Assembly: GCA_963277665.1 (NCBI GenBank)
Contig: OY728158.1
Location: forward strand, 599,378,818 to 599,442,817
From: Viscum album
Lineage: Eukaryota; Streptophyta; Magnoliopsida; Santalales; Viscaceae
Direction: 5' to 3'
DNA: 64,000 bases
The notes under the pieces were generated by a model. It had not been told where the DNA came from. It was given only the letters and a program-made list of their open reading frames with translations, and made no database searches. Shown here piece by piece: positions 13,265-27,459 of the stretch. Made by a program: the position numbers and the translations under genes. Within the stretch, counting starts at the first letter, position 1; each line of letters begins with the position of its first letter.

Positions 13265-13815
13265 CATTCCAACCTAGTAAAAGTAGTTTAATACTCTACA
13301 ACACTTTCTTCTACTTTTTTCTTTAAACTAATAGAATTTCTCTTCATCTCAATTTTTTGATCACAAGGGAAGAATTTATTGAATAATTTCTCCTTAAAAT
13401 TTATCCATTTCATGAGTTTTATTTCTTCTTCCTCCCTTTTATTCAGGATTGATGACCACTATTGATCAACATCATCCTCAAGAAAATACACTAAAAGTTT
13501 AACCTTTTCTTTTTTACTACACCCCAAGGCTATAAATATCTTCCCTAGATACTTAATTCATTGATCAACTACAATTGAATTACTATCCCTACTAAATGAT
13601 GGGGGAATCTATGACATAAAGTGATCCAACATCGGAGAATCTCATAGTAGAGCAAGTTTCTCCATCTGGGAAATATTATTTGTCAAAACCTGGTTAAGAT
13701 ATCCTAATATAGCCCTAACTTTCTCAATTCCAAGACCAACTATATTATATTCCTTAGTAGGGAAATATCTACATTTTCCATGAGTATTGATACCATTCAT
13801 CCTTCCAGGAACCAT
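13265..13815 (-). pseudogene. gag: B1 gag, N-terminal half with Retrotrans_gag domain (broken)
   Basis: Reading starts at an ATG at 13813-13815. After about 85 residues comes the Ty3/Gypsy capsid signature: W/D-x-IKYLGKIF, then IALGCS, a KVKLL-VYFLE stretch, a WSS after a stop that replaces the first Trp of the usual WW, then WINFKEKLFNKFFP. These match the plant chromovirus-like capsid order. At least four in-frame stops are visible. Capsid assembly would have been its role. It continues at 3760 on the far side of element C. The ATG choice is supported by the matching ATG in N1 at 19125-19127. Confidence 0.75.
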
Positions 13816-14325
13816 TTTGAAATAATGAAATATACTAGATTAGATCATAAAATCATGAATCATAATGTATAATTCCAAACATGGTATAGTAATCAACATA
13901 AATTAAAAGTTTATGCATCATAATTATTAGAATCATGATATTTGGTTTGTTTGAGAACATATTTACTTTTAAATTTCTCAAAATGGTTTGTAATGAAAAT
14001 GAAAATTATCCTAAGAGTATCCCTAAGGAGTTTCAAACTAGAAGCATAGTAAGGCCCATTGTCATGTACTAGGTTATGCCAATTCAGGCCCGACACACCT
14101 TGTCAGAGTTGTTACCCCTAGATACATTTGTTCTTGAACATCATCCATATGTAGTATTCAGATAGGGATGTATTTATAGGAATACCCACATAATCTACAC
14201 CTTACCAAAATTATAATATGTTCTTACATACCTGTCCTAAAAGTCTATTTTAGGGTTATGTTCCCTAATCTAGGTTTTCTAAATCTAGTTTCCAAGGTTT
14301 CTACTAAACTTCCCATGATACCAAC
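13816..14325 (-). other. B1 5' leader with PBS at 14312-14323
   Basis: Untranslated leader between the 5' LTR and gag. On the minus strand TGGTATCATGGG begins two bases after the LTR terminus, fitting a tRNA-Met-type PBS (TGGTATCA core intact). The rest, about 490 bases, aligns by eye with the leaders of N1 and N2 and shows no ORF of interest. Confidence 0.65.
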
Positions 14326-15787
14326 TATAATTCCCTGACCCTAGAAACCTAGAGTTGGTACATTATTTTATTAAATTGGAATGAATACAAGGAATAAAAT
14401 CCTGATGTACCAATCAATTTAGCAGTTTTGGAAAGCCAGATTACATAGACGGTACCCATTTTACATAGGGAAATGGGGAATAAAACAGGATACATAATAA
14501 AATGAAATTTATAGAATCCTTGAAATATTATTCAAAGAATTATTCTTTATAAAATGGGTAAAGTAAACATAATAAGGTTGAGATAAAATTATTATTAAGG
14601 GTAAGTATATTGTAAGAAATAATGAATCAATGATAATAAATTAACATGGAAAGGTAAATAACTGATAACACATGCCATTAAGATAACTAAATAAGGAATA
14701 ATCAATATATAAAGGTAGATAACTGAAACACATGCTATTTAATTGATAAGATGAGAATGAAAATTTACCATGGTTATTATAACTAATTGAATAATCACAT
14801 GGAATAATAATAAATGAATAAATATTGATGGAATACATAATGATGGATATCTAAAACATATCGCTGAGGCTTCATACCAATAATATAATATTTTAAAGGT
14901 TTCATGAAAAGAATCTAATAATGATAAGGATTCATGAAAGGAATAAAATAAATGGGTAATGTCTCAGCCAAAACCATATATATTTTGTCCAATAAACCTA
15001 CCGATGCATCAAGGGGATATTGTGGGTCCCATCCATCACATACAAAATCTGATTCATTCCGTACATGTAGAATAACCAATTTATTTAATAAAAAACACAA
15101 CTTATCATAAAATATTCATAGTTAATAAATAATACAGTTTTGTAAATAATTACTTATTATTGGATAAGTAACAAAAATATTTATTGATGTTTATTAATGG
15201 AAATACCATTTAAAGATCATTAAAACATTCTTGAGGAATGTAATAATTAATCATTCTAAGGTGTCACATACCACTTTGGAACATTTGAATCATAATACCC
15301 ATAAAGGAATAAAATTAAATAAAACTTATAATATCATGATAATAATTATATTCATGATATAACATGTAAAATTGTATTGTATACACCATATAAAATTTAA
15401 TTAGTGTATAAAAATAAAAAAGTCTCAATAAAATGTAAATTGAGATGAAATCCCTCACCTTAAGTCAGACTTTTGATGTGCATCTTTATATTAATGAATA
15501 ATAAACTAATGTTAATTATTTAAATTCTTTAGAGATTTTTTCATATTTTTTTTATTTTTATTTCACTTATTACAATGTTTTAAACAACTACTTAAATAAT
15601 TAATTTTACGTCGGGTGTTTTGACCAGATTTGGTTCATGTGTTAAAAAATAATTTGGTAGGTCAAACATGGTTAAATGGGTCACTATATAAACATCTCAA
15701 GAATAGTAATCATAAAATAATTATAATATTTATACATCAATTATATTTTTAAAACTAATCATGAAATAAGGTTATAAAACATGAACC

Positions 15788-15837
15788 AACGTTACAATCA
15801 TGGAGACCGTATGTCGTACGTACGCATGAGTAACGTT
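15788..15837. repeat. Palindromic box in B1 LTR, 8-bp perfect arms
   Basis: AACGTTAC at 15788-15795 and GTAACGTT at 15830-15837 are exact reverse complements. The loop holds a GTCGTACGTACG core rich in CpG, unusual in this AT-rich sequence. It is one of the recurring LTR boxes. Confidence 0.75.
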
Positions 15838-16749
15838 CCCATTTTTCAATGATCGTTATGAAAATAAGGTAAGTAACATTATATATTTCCATAATAATAA
15901 TTATATCATATTTACCATGTTATTTAATCATATATATTTATATATATAACTCTTGTGATGTAAAGGAAATCACATCGTGTCGGGGAGGCAGTAGTCCACA
16001 TGTCTATGAACAATATTATCACTTTATAGTGTGTGAAAAGGGTAATAAAGAAAATGATGTTTTATAATTACAGAAAAGTAATTATTTCACGAATATAATA
16101 TATATGTCATTTATTCCACATTTTTTTAATTACGACTATCCTTAGTATGTTCCATGTAGTGTGTGAACCTATCATGTCGCTTCGAAGAGGCGATAATCCA
16201 GACTTCCACAAATGATGTTATCATATTTACACAAAATGGAAAGTATAAAGGTAAGTATTATAAAATAATTAAATAATAATAAAGACATAATAATTATCAT
16301 ATATATAACATATAAACATCATGTTCATTATAATTCCTAACCATAAAAGGTGGTAAATTAATAATGAATAACTTCTTTTTGTGAGGCCGTAGTTCGCCAT
16401 ACACAAGAACAGTAAGTTCGTTACACATTAGATAAAAGTGTGCATAAGTTTAGGTAAAAAAATTAACATAATAAAATATAATTATATTTATTATAATGAT
16501 TTTATTATATAATCACGTAATAATAATAAATTATTGAGTGGGGAAAGAAATAATACTAATGTGATCGTTGAAGAATGTTACCTCTTATTTGGGTAACTCA
16601 TTTTGGTTTATACCATAAGTATTCATGGGTTTTATTTGTTCCCAAAGTGAGGATTCTATAATTAGGGGAGATAATTTGGGATATTATTTTTCCAGGTTTT
16701 GGTCTATATAGAAGGCTCAATGTGGTGTTAGAAAGTAATGTAGGAGGTT

Positions 16750-16762
16750 CCCTTTTATAATT
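16750..16762 (-). promoter_or_regulatory. Predicted TATA box in B1 5' LTR
   Basis: Minus-strand AATTATAAAAGGG, identical to the copy at 355-367. In the 5' LTR this would be the promoter of the B1 transcript. Confidence 0.55.
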
Positions 16763-18755
16763 GAGGTGAGAGGAACTTTCAGAAACTCTCAAACTACAAA
16801 ATTAATATAAATTTATTTTCTTTTAAAAAAGATTCCAAAGAGAGTTATTTAGAATATAAGATGATTATGAGTCTAAATACTCTCAAAAAAATAATTTTTA
16901 GATAAATTTAGGTCACATTGTTACCCTTATCTCATGGCATTAATCCTTTGTTAAACCCTTTAACTCTTAACGTGACAACTTGAATTTTTACTCTTTAAGG
17001 GTTAATATAGTTACTATAAAATAAAAAAGAAACATAAATGAGTAATTTATGTACTTTTAAACATTATCCCAATAATTTTTCTTAGGTTTATATTTTTATT
17101 AAATTTATATCATTTAATAAAATATTATTTATTTTGAAATATCATTAATGTCAATTTTCACACTACTAATTTTGTGGTTTTTTAAAAATATAAATACATA
17201 AGATAATTTCGATAAAAAACCTTTAATACCCCCTAATATGTCTCGGTAATCTATAAACTTCTTTTATGACATAAATTATATGAAATTATATTTATTTTAA
17301 TATTTTTAATAACATTTATTTGATATTTCGATTTATTAAGCAATTATTGTGATATACTTTAATTTAATTATTTATTCCCTAAAAATTAAAAATAAATTAT
17401 AATGATGAATATAAACATTTTATATTTACAATTATTATTAATATTTGAATATATATTCTTAATAACCATATATAAAAAATAAAATACTTATTAGAGACAT
17501 GAGTAAGACATATGGGGCTTTCCTTAGAAGAAAATACTATAAAAGCCTTAAAGTCATCCAAGTGGCTCCAAGAGCTCAAAAAAATAGTGCCAAAGATTTT
17601 TTTGGTTGAAAATAACCCATAAAATAAAATTAGGACAAATTTTATAGTAATTTTATATTACTTATACTATTATTTTTACCCTTATTTACCCGATTCACCC
17701 TTAACTATTGTAATTATTTTTAACTACATTTAATAATATTTTTGGTTATAAACTAAGTTGATATTATTAGAATAAAAATATAACACTAATTAAAAACTTG
17801 TATATACATTTTTCAAAATTCAATTCATATAAGTGTTAAAATTATGTTTAATACTAATTCCACAGATGAGATGACCGAGCGGGGTTTTAATGTAAAAACA
17901 TCCAAAAGTTTGCTAAGTTTTTGTATCTAAATTTAATGTGAAATTATTTCCAATAACCTAAATTGGTTTAAATTAAATAAAACCAGTCTAATTATACTTT
18001 TAAACCAAATCAAAAAATAATTTTACTATATAAATAAATTAGATGAAAATATTATGTTGAACTAAAATGCAGTATTTTTCATTATTCATCAAAAAATGAA
18101 ACATTTCAGAAAAATACCAAAAATTAAACCAAAGTAATTTTTTATTTTAAAATTTAATATACTAAGTTTTTTTGTCATATAAAATTTTCAAAAATGGGAT
18201 TTAAAATAGGTTTTCCATTAATAGGCGGTAAAAGTACCTTTATAAAAATATTGATTTTGATGGGTAATATTACGTTTGTTATTTTCTTATACTTATTAAA
18301 TATATTTGATGAAGGTAAAGAATAATTTTTTGAATATATAATATATTGATTAAATTAATATAACTCACTAATTATAATTAATATAATTTATTAGGATAAA
18401 ACAACATTATGTGCATAGAAATAAGTTTTTATTAAAACACTCCCTTTATATTCAATTGGTTCTTATATTAATTTCTAATTAATTTGCAACCAATGAATTC
18501 AACCATATATTTTTGAAAATTTAGTTAATACTATTCATAAATACCAACTTAATGGCTATGTTATGTCTAATTATATTAAATAATATTATTATAATAATAT
18601 ATTGTTGTTTGATAAAACTCAGCCTTGTATGAAATGTAAGAAAACCCATTATTGTGTGTAAAATAAGTTTTACATGGTGGTGCGTATTATGAAAACTATA
18701 AATGAAATTAAATTTATTGAAAAATGAAAATATTTTAAAGTCTTGGGGTGTTACT

Positions 18756-19127
18756 TCAATTACCACCATTCATCAGTAACACCCTTGAGATAATATACTG
18801 TCATTATAAGATTTTTATTTTCATCATATCCAAAGTCCTAAAATGTATTCTCAAGGGACCTAATTCATTGTTCATTCACCATAGGATTAGTATTACTATT
18901 AAATTATAAAGGATTTTTTCACGTGAAGTGATCCAACATAGGATAATCATACATTTGAACAATAGGTTTCTCCATTTGGGAGATGTTATTTTTCATAACC
19001 TGAATAATCTTCCCTAATGTATCCACGATTTACTCAGTATCAATACAAAATATATTGGATTTCTAAATAAGGAAATATCTAAATTAAAAATGATTATTAA
19101 TGCCCTTTTTTATTATATATGAACCAT
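18756..19127 (-). pseudogene. gag: N1 gag N-terminal fragment, cut by insertion of B1
   Basis: The fragment aligns with B1 gag from its ATG (19125-19127) to the capsid motif. The last readable residues are FLKGVTDEWW, matching the FLE...WW element of the B1 and N2 Gags, after which B1's LTR begins. It is fragmented by stops. The missing C-terminal part is predicted left of the window. Confidence 0.65.
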
Positions 19128-19646
19128 TTCTAAACAATATAATATACCAGATTAGCTAATAAAATTATGGATTTTAATTCATAATTTATAATTATAAATT
19201 TGGAGTAACACTTAAAATAAATTGGAAATTTATGCTTTATTATTCAAAAAATTTTAAACATAGTTTATTTGTGGATATGTTTGTTTTAAAATACTTTATA
19301 ATAGTTTATAAATAAAATATAAATTATCCTAATCATTTACCCTATGAGTGTCAAACTAGGTTCACAGTAAGGCCCATTTTTCAGCACTAGTTGATGACCA
19401 AGTCAAATCACAATACATCATTTTTGGAGTTATTACCAATAGGTAAAACTATACCAGAACCATGTCCACTTATATTATCCAGAAAATGTTTCATTGTTAA
19501 TAAAAACCACATAATATTTTTCTTTTTAAAATGTTAGGAAATTCATCTATACTTATCCTCAAAGTCTATCATATGGTTGTGTTACCTAATCTATTTTTAC
19601 TTAAACTAGTTACAAAGGTTTTTAATAAACTTCCTATGATACTAAA
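19128..19646 (-). other. N1 5' leader with degenerate PBS at about 19632-19643
   Basis: It aligns with the B1 leader (13816-14325) in order and spacing. The PBS reads TAGTATCATAGG on the minus strand, two bases from the LTR terminus. There is one G-to-A change in the TGGTATCA core. Confidence 0.55.
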
Positions 19647-22321
19647 TATGATTACCCCGACTCCCATAACCCAGATCTGGTAGTTACTTTATTACATTGG
19701 CATAAATAGAAGGGGTAAAATCCAAAAGGACTGATTATTTTAGTAGTTTTGGAGAACCAAAAACATAAATGATAACCATTTTACATTGGGGATAAAATAT
19801 AAAACATAATAATGGAAAGAATTCTACATTCTTAAACTCATTCAAAGAATTATTCTTCATATCCTAGGGAAAGTTAAAAAATGGTGAGCTTAAACGCTCA
19901 GTAAGGGTTACATACAATGGAATACATCATAAATCAATAAGGAATAAATAATATAAAATGGAAAATAACTGAACAAACATTCCATTTAATAACTCAACTA
20001 TCATTATTAGATAAGGAATATCAATATGGAAAAGTAAATAACTGAATACACATGCTATTTAATCAATAACTTGAGAAAATAATTCATCTGTGGATAATAT
20101 AAATGAAATTATCTCATGGATAATAATAACTAAATTCTTAATTAAGTAAATGATTAATATTGGATTCCACGATCTTAGACATCATGGTATCTATATAATT
20201 AAGACCTTTCATGATTTGGTTTAAAATAATGGGTAAAAACCCATTTAATTTGACAAAATGATTTGTCACATAAGACCTAATGTCGAATTCCGAGGTAATA
20301 TAATTCTAGGACCCACCCATCTATTCCTTTCCAATGCATTTCTTATATATAAATGACTGATTTTATTCATGAATAAATAATCCTTATTAGTAAATATTCA
20401 TATTGTGTAAAGAATACAGATTTATCAATATTTCTCTAGTTAATAAAATAACTTTCAAAGTAAACACCATACATAAAAATGGTATAAATTTTAGAAAATA
20501 ATAATATCCATGATAAAAATAATATATATATTTAAGAAAATTTTAATTTCCAATAAAGAATTATCATAATAAAGTGATTGTCTCAAGAGAAAGTTAGAAA
20601 TCACAAATTTAATCAATAAATTAGAGGTGTCTATCAGTTCATTGAAAATATAGGTTTTTGAAATAAAATCATGAATTTTAGAATAATAAATGGAATAGAG
20701 GTGAAATATGAAAATAATAATTCATAAAACATTTTTCTTTGTAAAACCACTAAAAAAATGTAGAAGAGGCTACATTCTGTAAAATAGTTGCAGTGATAGG
20801 GACATCCATTATAACTGAATATGTAAAAAATATACATTTTGAATTTTTGTAAAAAACATAAAGTTTGAAAAACAATATAAATATTACTTTAATAACCGTT
20901 TTAAAAATCAATGAAAACTTAAAATTTACTTAATAAATCATTTGATTAATTTAAAATAGTCTTGTAAAACAATTTTGAAAAACATGGCCATGGAAGAAAA
21001 ATATATCCAATTTAAAGAGAAATAAAATCTTTATTTTAATTTTGAAGTTTTATTTTCTTGATTTAATTAAAAAATAGACTAAAATTTGGAATAAAATATA
21101 GAAACTCTTTAAATATAAATTGTATAATAAAATTATTGGTTCTTTATAAAGGATTAATGATAATATTTCTTCTATTAAAGTGAAAGCATTCTCAAAAGAA
21201 AGTGAGATTTTAAAATAGATTCCTACATCTTTGGTAACTTTTAAATTATAACACCTTGAAATAATAAACTTGAATTGAAACATTAACCATCATTAGTAAA
21301 TAGTTAATCATGTTAAATACAAAAAAGGTAGTATATATACCCCATAAAAGTGAATATATGAATATTAACAAATATGTCTTAATGGAATGGAAATTAAGAT
21401 GAAATCCATTACCACACGCTTCCCTTTAGTTGATCATGATTTAACATATTTTATAGTGGTTTTAGTAATGTTAATAATTGATATCATAACCTTATTAATA
21501 TTTATAATATCATATATCACCATCTTATAATATATCACCACCCTGTTCATTAACAATATTTCAGTATTACTATTGTTTTAGGTGTTAATTACCTAGTTTT
21601 ATAATGATTGTTTGATCATGAAAGTTACAAATTTTGTGAATATGATATATTTACATAATCTAAATAATTATACTAATTTTATAAAAATCATATTTATAAA
21701 TTAGATACATTTTTATAATCATTCTTTAAATTTGTACATGGAAAATGAGTCACATCGCTTCGTGGAGACAATAGTCCATACACACACACGAGTGATTATA
21801 TAATTCCCTTAATGGGTGAAAGGTTAAGTAAGTGAATGGTATATTAATATTATAGAATTAATATGATGTCATATTTATCATATATATTCATTATTTTCAT
21901 CATTATTACTATTTATATGAGTTGGGTATGGGAAACAAATTACATCTATTCATGAGGCGGTAGTCAACTGTACACATGAGCGATGGATTTATTACCCATT
22001 TGATAGATAAGATGATGGATAAATATTATAACATAAATATAATTACATATTATTATATGGAAGATAATTATGTTATTATATTTTAAGTTCTAATATATAA
22101 TTGAAGGTTGTAAAAGAGGAAACAAAAAGAAAGATCTTCATTAAGATGGTTACCTTTTCTTAGAGAAACCTCCTTTAGATCTCCTCCTAAGGAAATTAAG
22201 GTTGGTATTTTTTGAAGAAAATAAGATCTATAATGTGGATAATTATTTTGGGGAGATATTTTTATAGGTTTTGGTTGATCCAAATTACATTATAGGTGTA
22301 AATAAGCGAGGGGATGAAGTT

Positions 22322-22334
22322 CCCTTTTATAATT
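22322..22334 (-). promoter_or_regulatory. Predicted TATA box in N1 5' LTR
   Basis: Minus-strand AATTATAAAAGGG, identical to the B1 copies although the surrounding LTR has diverged. Confidence 0.55.
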
Positions 22335-22689
22335 TAGGAGGAGTGACATTTTTGTAAATATCCAAAACTATTCAATAATGAGAAGTAAATCTCACCCAAA
22401 ATAAACATTTTTAAACATTTTCGTCCCTTATTCTCTATGTTTTCTTAATTTTACCATTTTAGTTTTCACCATGGTAACTAGTTTTTTAACCTAGGTAATT
22501 TATCCATTAATCCTAAAATATTATGATACTTATTAGATTATTTGGACACAATGATTCTAAATATTATAAAAAATTTATCAATTTTTTTTATCTATGTAGA
22601 AAACTAATTTTTACACAAGCACATATAATGCACAAAACCTTGTTTTAACCTTAACCGCATTAGTAAATTTATTACTATTTTTACTAATT

Positions 22690-22694
22690 ATTAT
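22690..22694. repeat. Left TSD of N2 (ATTAT)
   Basis: ATTAT here and ATTGT at 34894-34898 match at 4 of 5 bases. They flank the matched LTR pair of N2. Confidence 0.55.
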
Positions 22695-25600
22695 TATAGA
22701 GAACCCAAATTTTTATACATTAATATTACATACTTTTTAAAAAATACTTAAAACATTAAAAAAATAGACTCCCAAAGACCATATTAGTCTAGTGTTTTTG
22801 GAAATATGGAAACATCAACACTGGTACATAAATGGGCTATATCATCTCTCACTAGGTTCTTCTTGACTAACACCATTCTTAGAAACATCATACATAATAC
22901 ATATATTCTTAACTTGGGGGGAAATAAAACATAAAAATGGGTGAGATCAAACAATCAGTAATGGTAAATAAGAGGGATATGTAAGAATAATCATGAGAAT
23001 AAGGGTATGCGAACATGATCATTAAAATAGATGATCATACCCTGCATATCAAAGAGCATATACATGAATCATGGAATAAAGATTAGAAGTTCATAGGATA
23101 TGATTCATAAGGAAATAAAGAACATAAGCCATGAAATACTAATAGAGGAATAAAATATGGAATTGTGGCAGACACATAAGCATATATAATAATTATTTCC
23201 ACAGTAGTCAAGGCATTGCATCCATGGCCATCTTAGTTGAAAAATTTCCTTTACTGAACCGGGTTCACACCTCATTTCCACCCTCCATTACTGAAATTAG
23301 TTCACTCCTCTTTCTATCCCTATAATACTGAACCAAGTTCATTTTTTGTTCCATCCTTGTAATACTGAACAGAGTTCATTTATCGTTCCATCCATGTCTA
23401 TCTCATGAGATATAAATCCTTACCCAATGAATTGGAGGGAGATATAAGTCCCACCTATCTTATAATGAAATCATACATATATATACCAAAAAATTGTAAA
23501 TAATCATATCATAACCCATGAAATGAAATTGATATCATAAACATGTAATCATATCATAACCTGTGAAAACATATACAGGTTTCATAATAATTTCTTTAAA
23601 AGAATAACCTGTAAAATAGAAATTAATTTCATAAAAATATAACCCCTAAAATAGAAACATGTTTCATAAAGGATTCAACATCAATAATAACCCATTCAGA
23701 GAAAGAATACTAATGAAACCTTTAAATCATTTCCTAAAAGACATGTGTAACATCAATAGATGTCATCATAGAGGTAAAATAATTCTGAATTATCTTTTAA
23801 AAAAATTTCTTGAGGAAAATATCCTTTTTTATTTTGAAAAATTATTTTTAATACATAAAATCATTTGAAAATAATTTTCTTATAAAATAAATTGAAAACC
23901 TGTAAAAAAGGCTTGAAATCATTTTGAAAACCCTTTTCCTTGAAAACTTATAAAATAAGATTCAAAACATTTTAAGAACCTTTTTTATTTGAAATTTTTT
24001 TTAAAACATTTTAAATAATATTGAAAATGTTTTGAAAATAATTTATTTGAAAATAATCTTAAAAAAAATTCTTAAAAATTAAACTTTTAAACATGCAAAG
24101 GAATATTCATAGAAATGATGTATGGTAAATCTGTACATGTCGTATGAGGTAAAAAAAGTTCCTTTTTCATGGTAAAAAGGATTGAAAAATTTCTTGTATG
24201 GAAAGATATAAGAAGATTAATTTGAAAACATTAGTAAAATTAAAAAGGGAAAATTTTATTTTAATTATTATAGAAGAATAGTAGAATATTCTTGTAAACC
24301 CTTTTTAGAAAACATGGTTTTGATGGAACACAGATTTACGACCGAAGAGAGGGTAAAGTTGAGATTTCTTAAAAACACATTCTTAACTATCTTATGTAAA
24401 AAAGAGTGAAATAATGGTACCAATACATGAATATATCATGAAATAATAGAGGAGAAGTAAACTCATGATCATTCTTGAGATATGGATCAAAATATTTCAT
24501 CAAAGGAAGTATAATCATCAACAATCTTGAAAAATGATGAGATTGTTTCAATAGACTCTTACTACTTGGTAACATGGGATAAAACTCTCCATGTAAGAAA
24601 ATTAAAATTATGTGAAGCATAAAATATCATTAATATAATGATATTCATTATATAACATGCATAATGGATGTATATATACCATGAAAAAAATTTAGGTGCA
24701 TAACAAAACATGATTCTCAAAGAAGGAAAATTGAGACAAAACAATCTTACAGATTTGGTAAATTTTGAATCATAAATCCCATGAAATAATGTTTATAAGA
24801 TTGATATTTAAATACCAGTGAATTTAATTATAATATACATATAATACAATTATATGCAGTACATACACCCCAAAAATAAGTGAGTGGTGAATAAGGCATG
24901 TATCTCAAGGAAATGAAAGTGTGATGACATTTCCCTTACCTTGTGTCTTGACTCTTGTTGTACTCATTAAAACCACCTATATAACAAATATAAATTTATT
25001 ATAAATATTTTAAATAACCATATTATTATATATAATACCATATATGGTTTTATTATGACCTTATATTAACCTCTTGTTAATAATCCTATGTTCTTGTTTC
25101 ACTTTGGGTAATATCTGTTTTATTTTTCGCATCTAACTTAATTTTTTATATCTTTAGTCATATTAATTATATCATGATTATATAATGTAAACCATTATAT
25201 TAATATCATGTATTTTTATTAAATTTTTATTATAATAATCTATATAATATATAAGTATGAAATGTAATACGCCATTCATGGAGACGGTAAGCCGTACGCA
25301 TGCATGAACACATTTTCTATTTTTAATGTCATATTGAAAGAAAGAAAGAATATTAAATATATGTATATATGTATATAATATAATTATATCATAATTATAA
25401 TATTATATATATCATATAAGTTCACTAAACCCATTGTTAATACATTCCATGTAGTGTGTGAACGAATCACATCACTTTGAGGGGGCGGTAGTCCACACTT
25501 CCTCAAACGAATTATCATATTTACACCAAACAAAAAGTAAAAAGGTATGTGATATAAAAGGAATAAATAAGATATAGGAAATAATAAATTTAATATATTA

Positions 25601-27442
25601 CACATATAAACAAATTTTCCATCATAATTTCCACCAAGAGAAGCAGTAAAGAAAAAATGAACAAACATTGTTTAGTGAGGTGGTAGTTCACCGTACATGT
25701 AAACAATATGTTTATTACCCATTATATTGAAGTGTGTGTTAGTTGAGGTCATAAAAGTATAATAAAAACATAATAGTATATTTAATATACTTGTTTTTTT
25801 ATAAAATCATCGAATAAAGAGAGTGGAAGGGGTGGAGAAAGAAAATAAAAAAAAGAGCTTGAGAGAAGACGTTACCTCTTAATCAGGTAACTACTTTTGG
25901 TTTATTTCAAAAGGCTTCCTTGGATATTTTTATACCTAAGGGAAGGCTTATAAGATAAAGGGAGGGATTTTTAGATCTTATTTTATCATAATTTAGGTGA
26001 GAAAAGGGGCTTGAGAGGTGTGAGTAATTGGCACGAGAGGAGGCCTTTTTAAAGTGGGGGAGGAGTAACACTCTTGTAAATATTTGAATAGAGAATTCCA
26101 CCCACATTTTTCATGTTTGAAGTGTATCCAATAATAAAAAAGTAAATAAAAGGTTGTATATGGTCTAAATATTTCTATAAAATTTATCTTGGACAAGTTT
26201 CTAGATCTTTTTTAGTCTTAAATTTAAGGATTAGTCCTTAGTTAAGCTTAATTTTACCTTAAGCGACGTAATTAATTTTAATTACTTTTGCTAATATTTT
26301 TGGTAAAAAACTAAGTTGACATTATTATAAATTATAAATTATTCTTATTCCAAAATTTTAATCCATTTTTCCAAATTACAAACATAGAAGTGGTATAAAT
26401 TAATTTAAATTTAATCCCATAGTCGGGTCGACAATGTGGGTTTTCAAAGTAAAAACGTTCAAATGTTTGCTATGCTTTTATATCCAATTTCAATTTGAAA
26501 TTGGTTAGAATAAAAAATATTGGTTTAATTGATTAAAATATTTCATAATTAATCTTTTAATACTATTTAAAATGTAATTTAATCTTATAAATAAATTATA
26601 TGAAAAAATAGTTTTGAACTAACATTCTGTATTTTTCATTATACCTTAAAAAATGAAACTTCCTATAAAAATAACAAAAATTTATCCTAACCTAATTATT
26701 ATGTTTTTATTTTAAATATTAAGTTTATTTGGACATATTAAATCTATAAAATTTCTAAAAATTTGATTTAAAATGGGATCTTTATTAAAAGGCAATCAAA
26801 ACGCCTTAATAAAAATATAGGCTTTTAAGCATAAAATTGGGTTTGTTATTATCTTATATCTATAAAATATATTATATGAATATAAAAAATATTTGATTAA
26901 ATATATAAAATATATATTATATTAATATCACTGAATAATTGTAATTACTTTAATTTATTATGGTAAAACAACTTATAATAATAATTATATTTTTCTTTAT
27001 ATTAAATCGATTTTCCTATTCATTTCTAGTTAATTGGAAAACTATGAATTCATATTCTATTTTTGTAAACAATTTATTTTCAAAAATTAGTTAATAATAT
27101 TCATAACCTATATATTAATGGCTTGGTTATTTATTATTAAATTAAATGATTTCATTTTAATAATATACTATTGTTTGGTAAAACTTGGTATTGCGTGTTA
27201 CACAAACCATCAAGGAAAGTCAACATTATGTGTAATGTATGAAAACGTTGTTGTTCCATGCATAGAATGTCACACTTTATGTTATGTGTAGTTCACTATA
27301 ACTTGGTGTTGCGTAGAACACAAGCCAATCATTACACTTTAATATAAAAAAAAATAATCTTCACAGTTGCATGAAATGAAAAATATAAAAAGGGATAAAT
27401 TAATTCAAAAAATAATAATTCAAAAATTCTGGGGGTGTTATA
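22695..27442 (-). repeat. N2 3' LTR
   Basis: 4748 bases from TATAGAGAACCC to GGGTGTTATA (CA changed to TA). Boxes lie at about 25268-25312, 25465-25515 and 25662-25713. It shows extensive collinear similarity with 30160-34893, for example the blocks at 22790 and 30235. The ORFs inside it are short and have no counterpart in the other LTR, so they are not listed. Confidence 0.8.
25662..25713. repeat. Palindromic box in N2 3' LTR
   Basis: Left arm ACATTGTTTA and right arm TAAACAATATGT pair with a two-base slip, around a GGTAGTTCACCGTAC core. It is the third of three boxes in this LTR, with counterparts in the other N2 LTR near 32720, 32915 and 33115. Confidence 0.6.
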
Positions 27443-27459
27443 TTCTACCCCCCTTAAAA
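27443..27459 (-). other. N2 polypurine tract
   Basis: On the minus strand TTTTAAGGGGGGTAGAA lies directly against the 3' LTR. This is the clearest PPT in the window, and it fixes the element's orientation. Confidence 0.75.

Larger units (their letters stand above)
1..18755 (-). mobile_element. Element B1: gag-only Ty3/Gypsy element, nested in N1 and hosting C
   Basis: Minus-strand LTR element whose left end lies outside the window. On the plus strand the order is 3' LTR (to 2330), post-gag region, gag C-terminal half, inserted element C (3761-13264), gag N-terminal half, leader with PBS, and 5' LTR (14326-18755). Position 1 matches about 16390 in the other LTR, and the remaining lengths agree (2330 versus about 2360 bases). 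Without C the internal region is only about 2.5 kb and carries gag but no RT, RNase H or integrase. The right end abuts N1's gag just after a Trp-Trp pair, so B1 is inserted in N1. Calling it a non-autonomous gag-only (TR-GAG-like) element is an inference. Confidence 0.75.
14326..18755 (-). repeat. B1 5' LTR (4430 bases)
   Basis: Full-length LTR. The plus-strand left end TATAATTCCC (TG changed to TA) follows the PBS. The right end GGGGTGTTACT abuts N1 gag. It holds palindromic boxes at about 15788-15837, 15969-16016, 16166-16219 and 16370-16418, and a minus-strand TATA box at 16750-16762. In sense orientation the boxes lie downstream of the TATA box, so they would be transcribed. Confidence 0.75.
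19647..22694 (-). repeat. N1 5' LTR, first part
   Basis: It begins TATGATTACC, matching the start of the B1 LTR, and runs to the insertion point of N2. Boxes are at about 21751-21795 and 21941-21987, and a TATA box is at 22322-22334. The sequence continues at 34899 after N2. Joined, the LTR is about 3.8 kb, shorter than its relatives because of internal deletions. Confidence 0.65.

Noticed and set aside
20634..26196. Several 60-95 codon minus-strand ORFs in the N1 and N2 LTRs
   Set aside because: AT-rich LTR sequence gives Phe/Ile/Tyr-rich chance ORFs, and they are not conserved between the paired LTRs.
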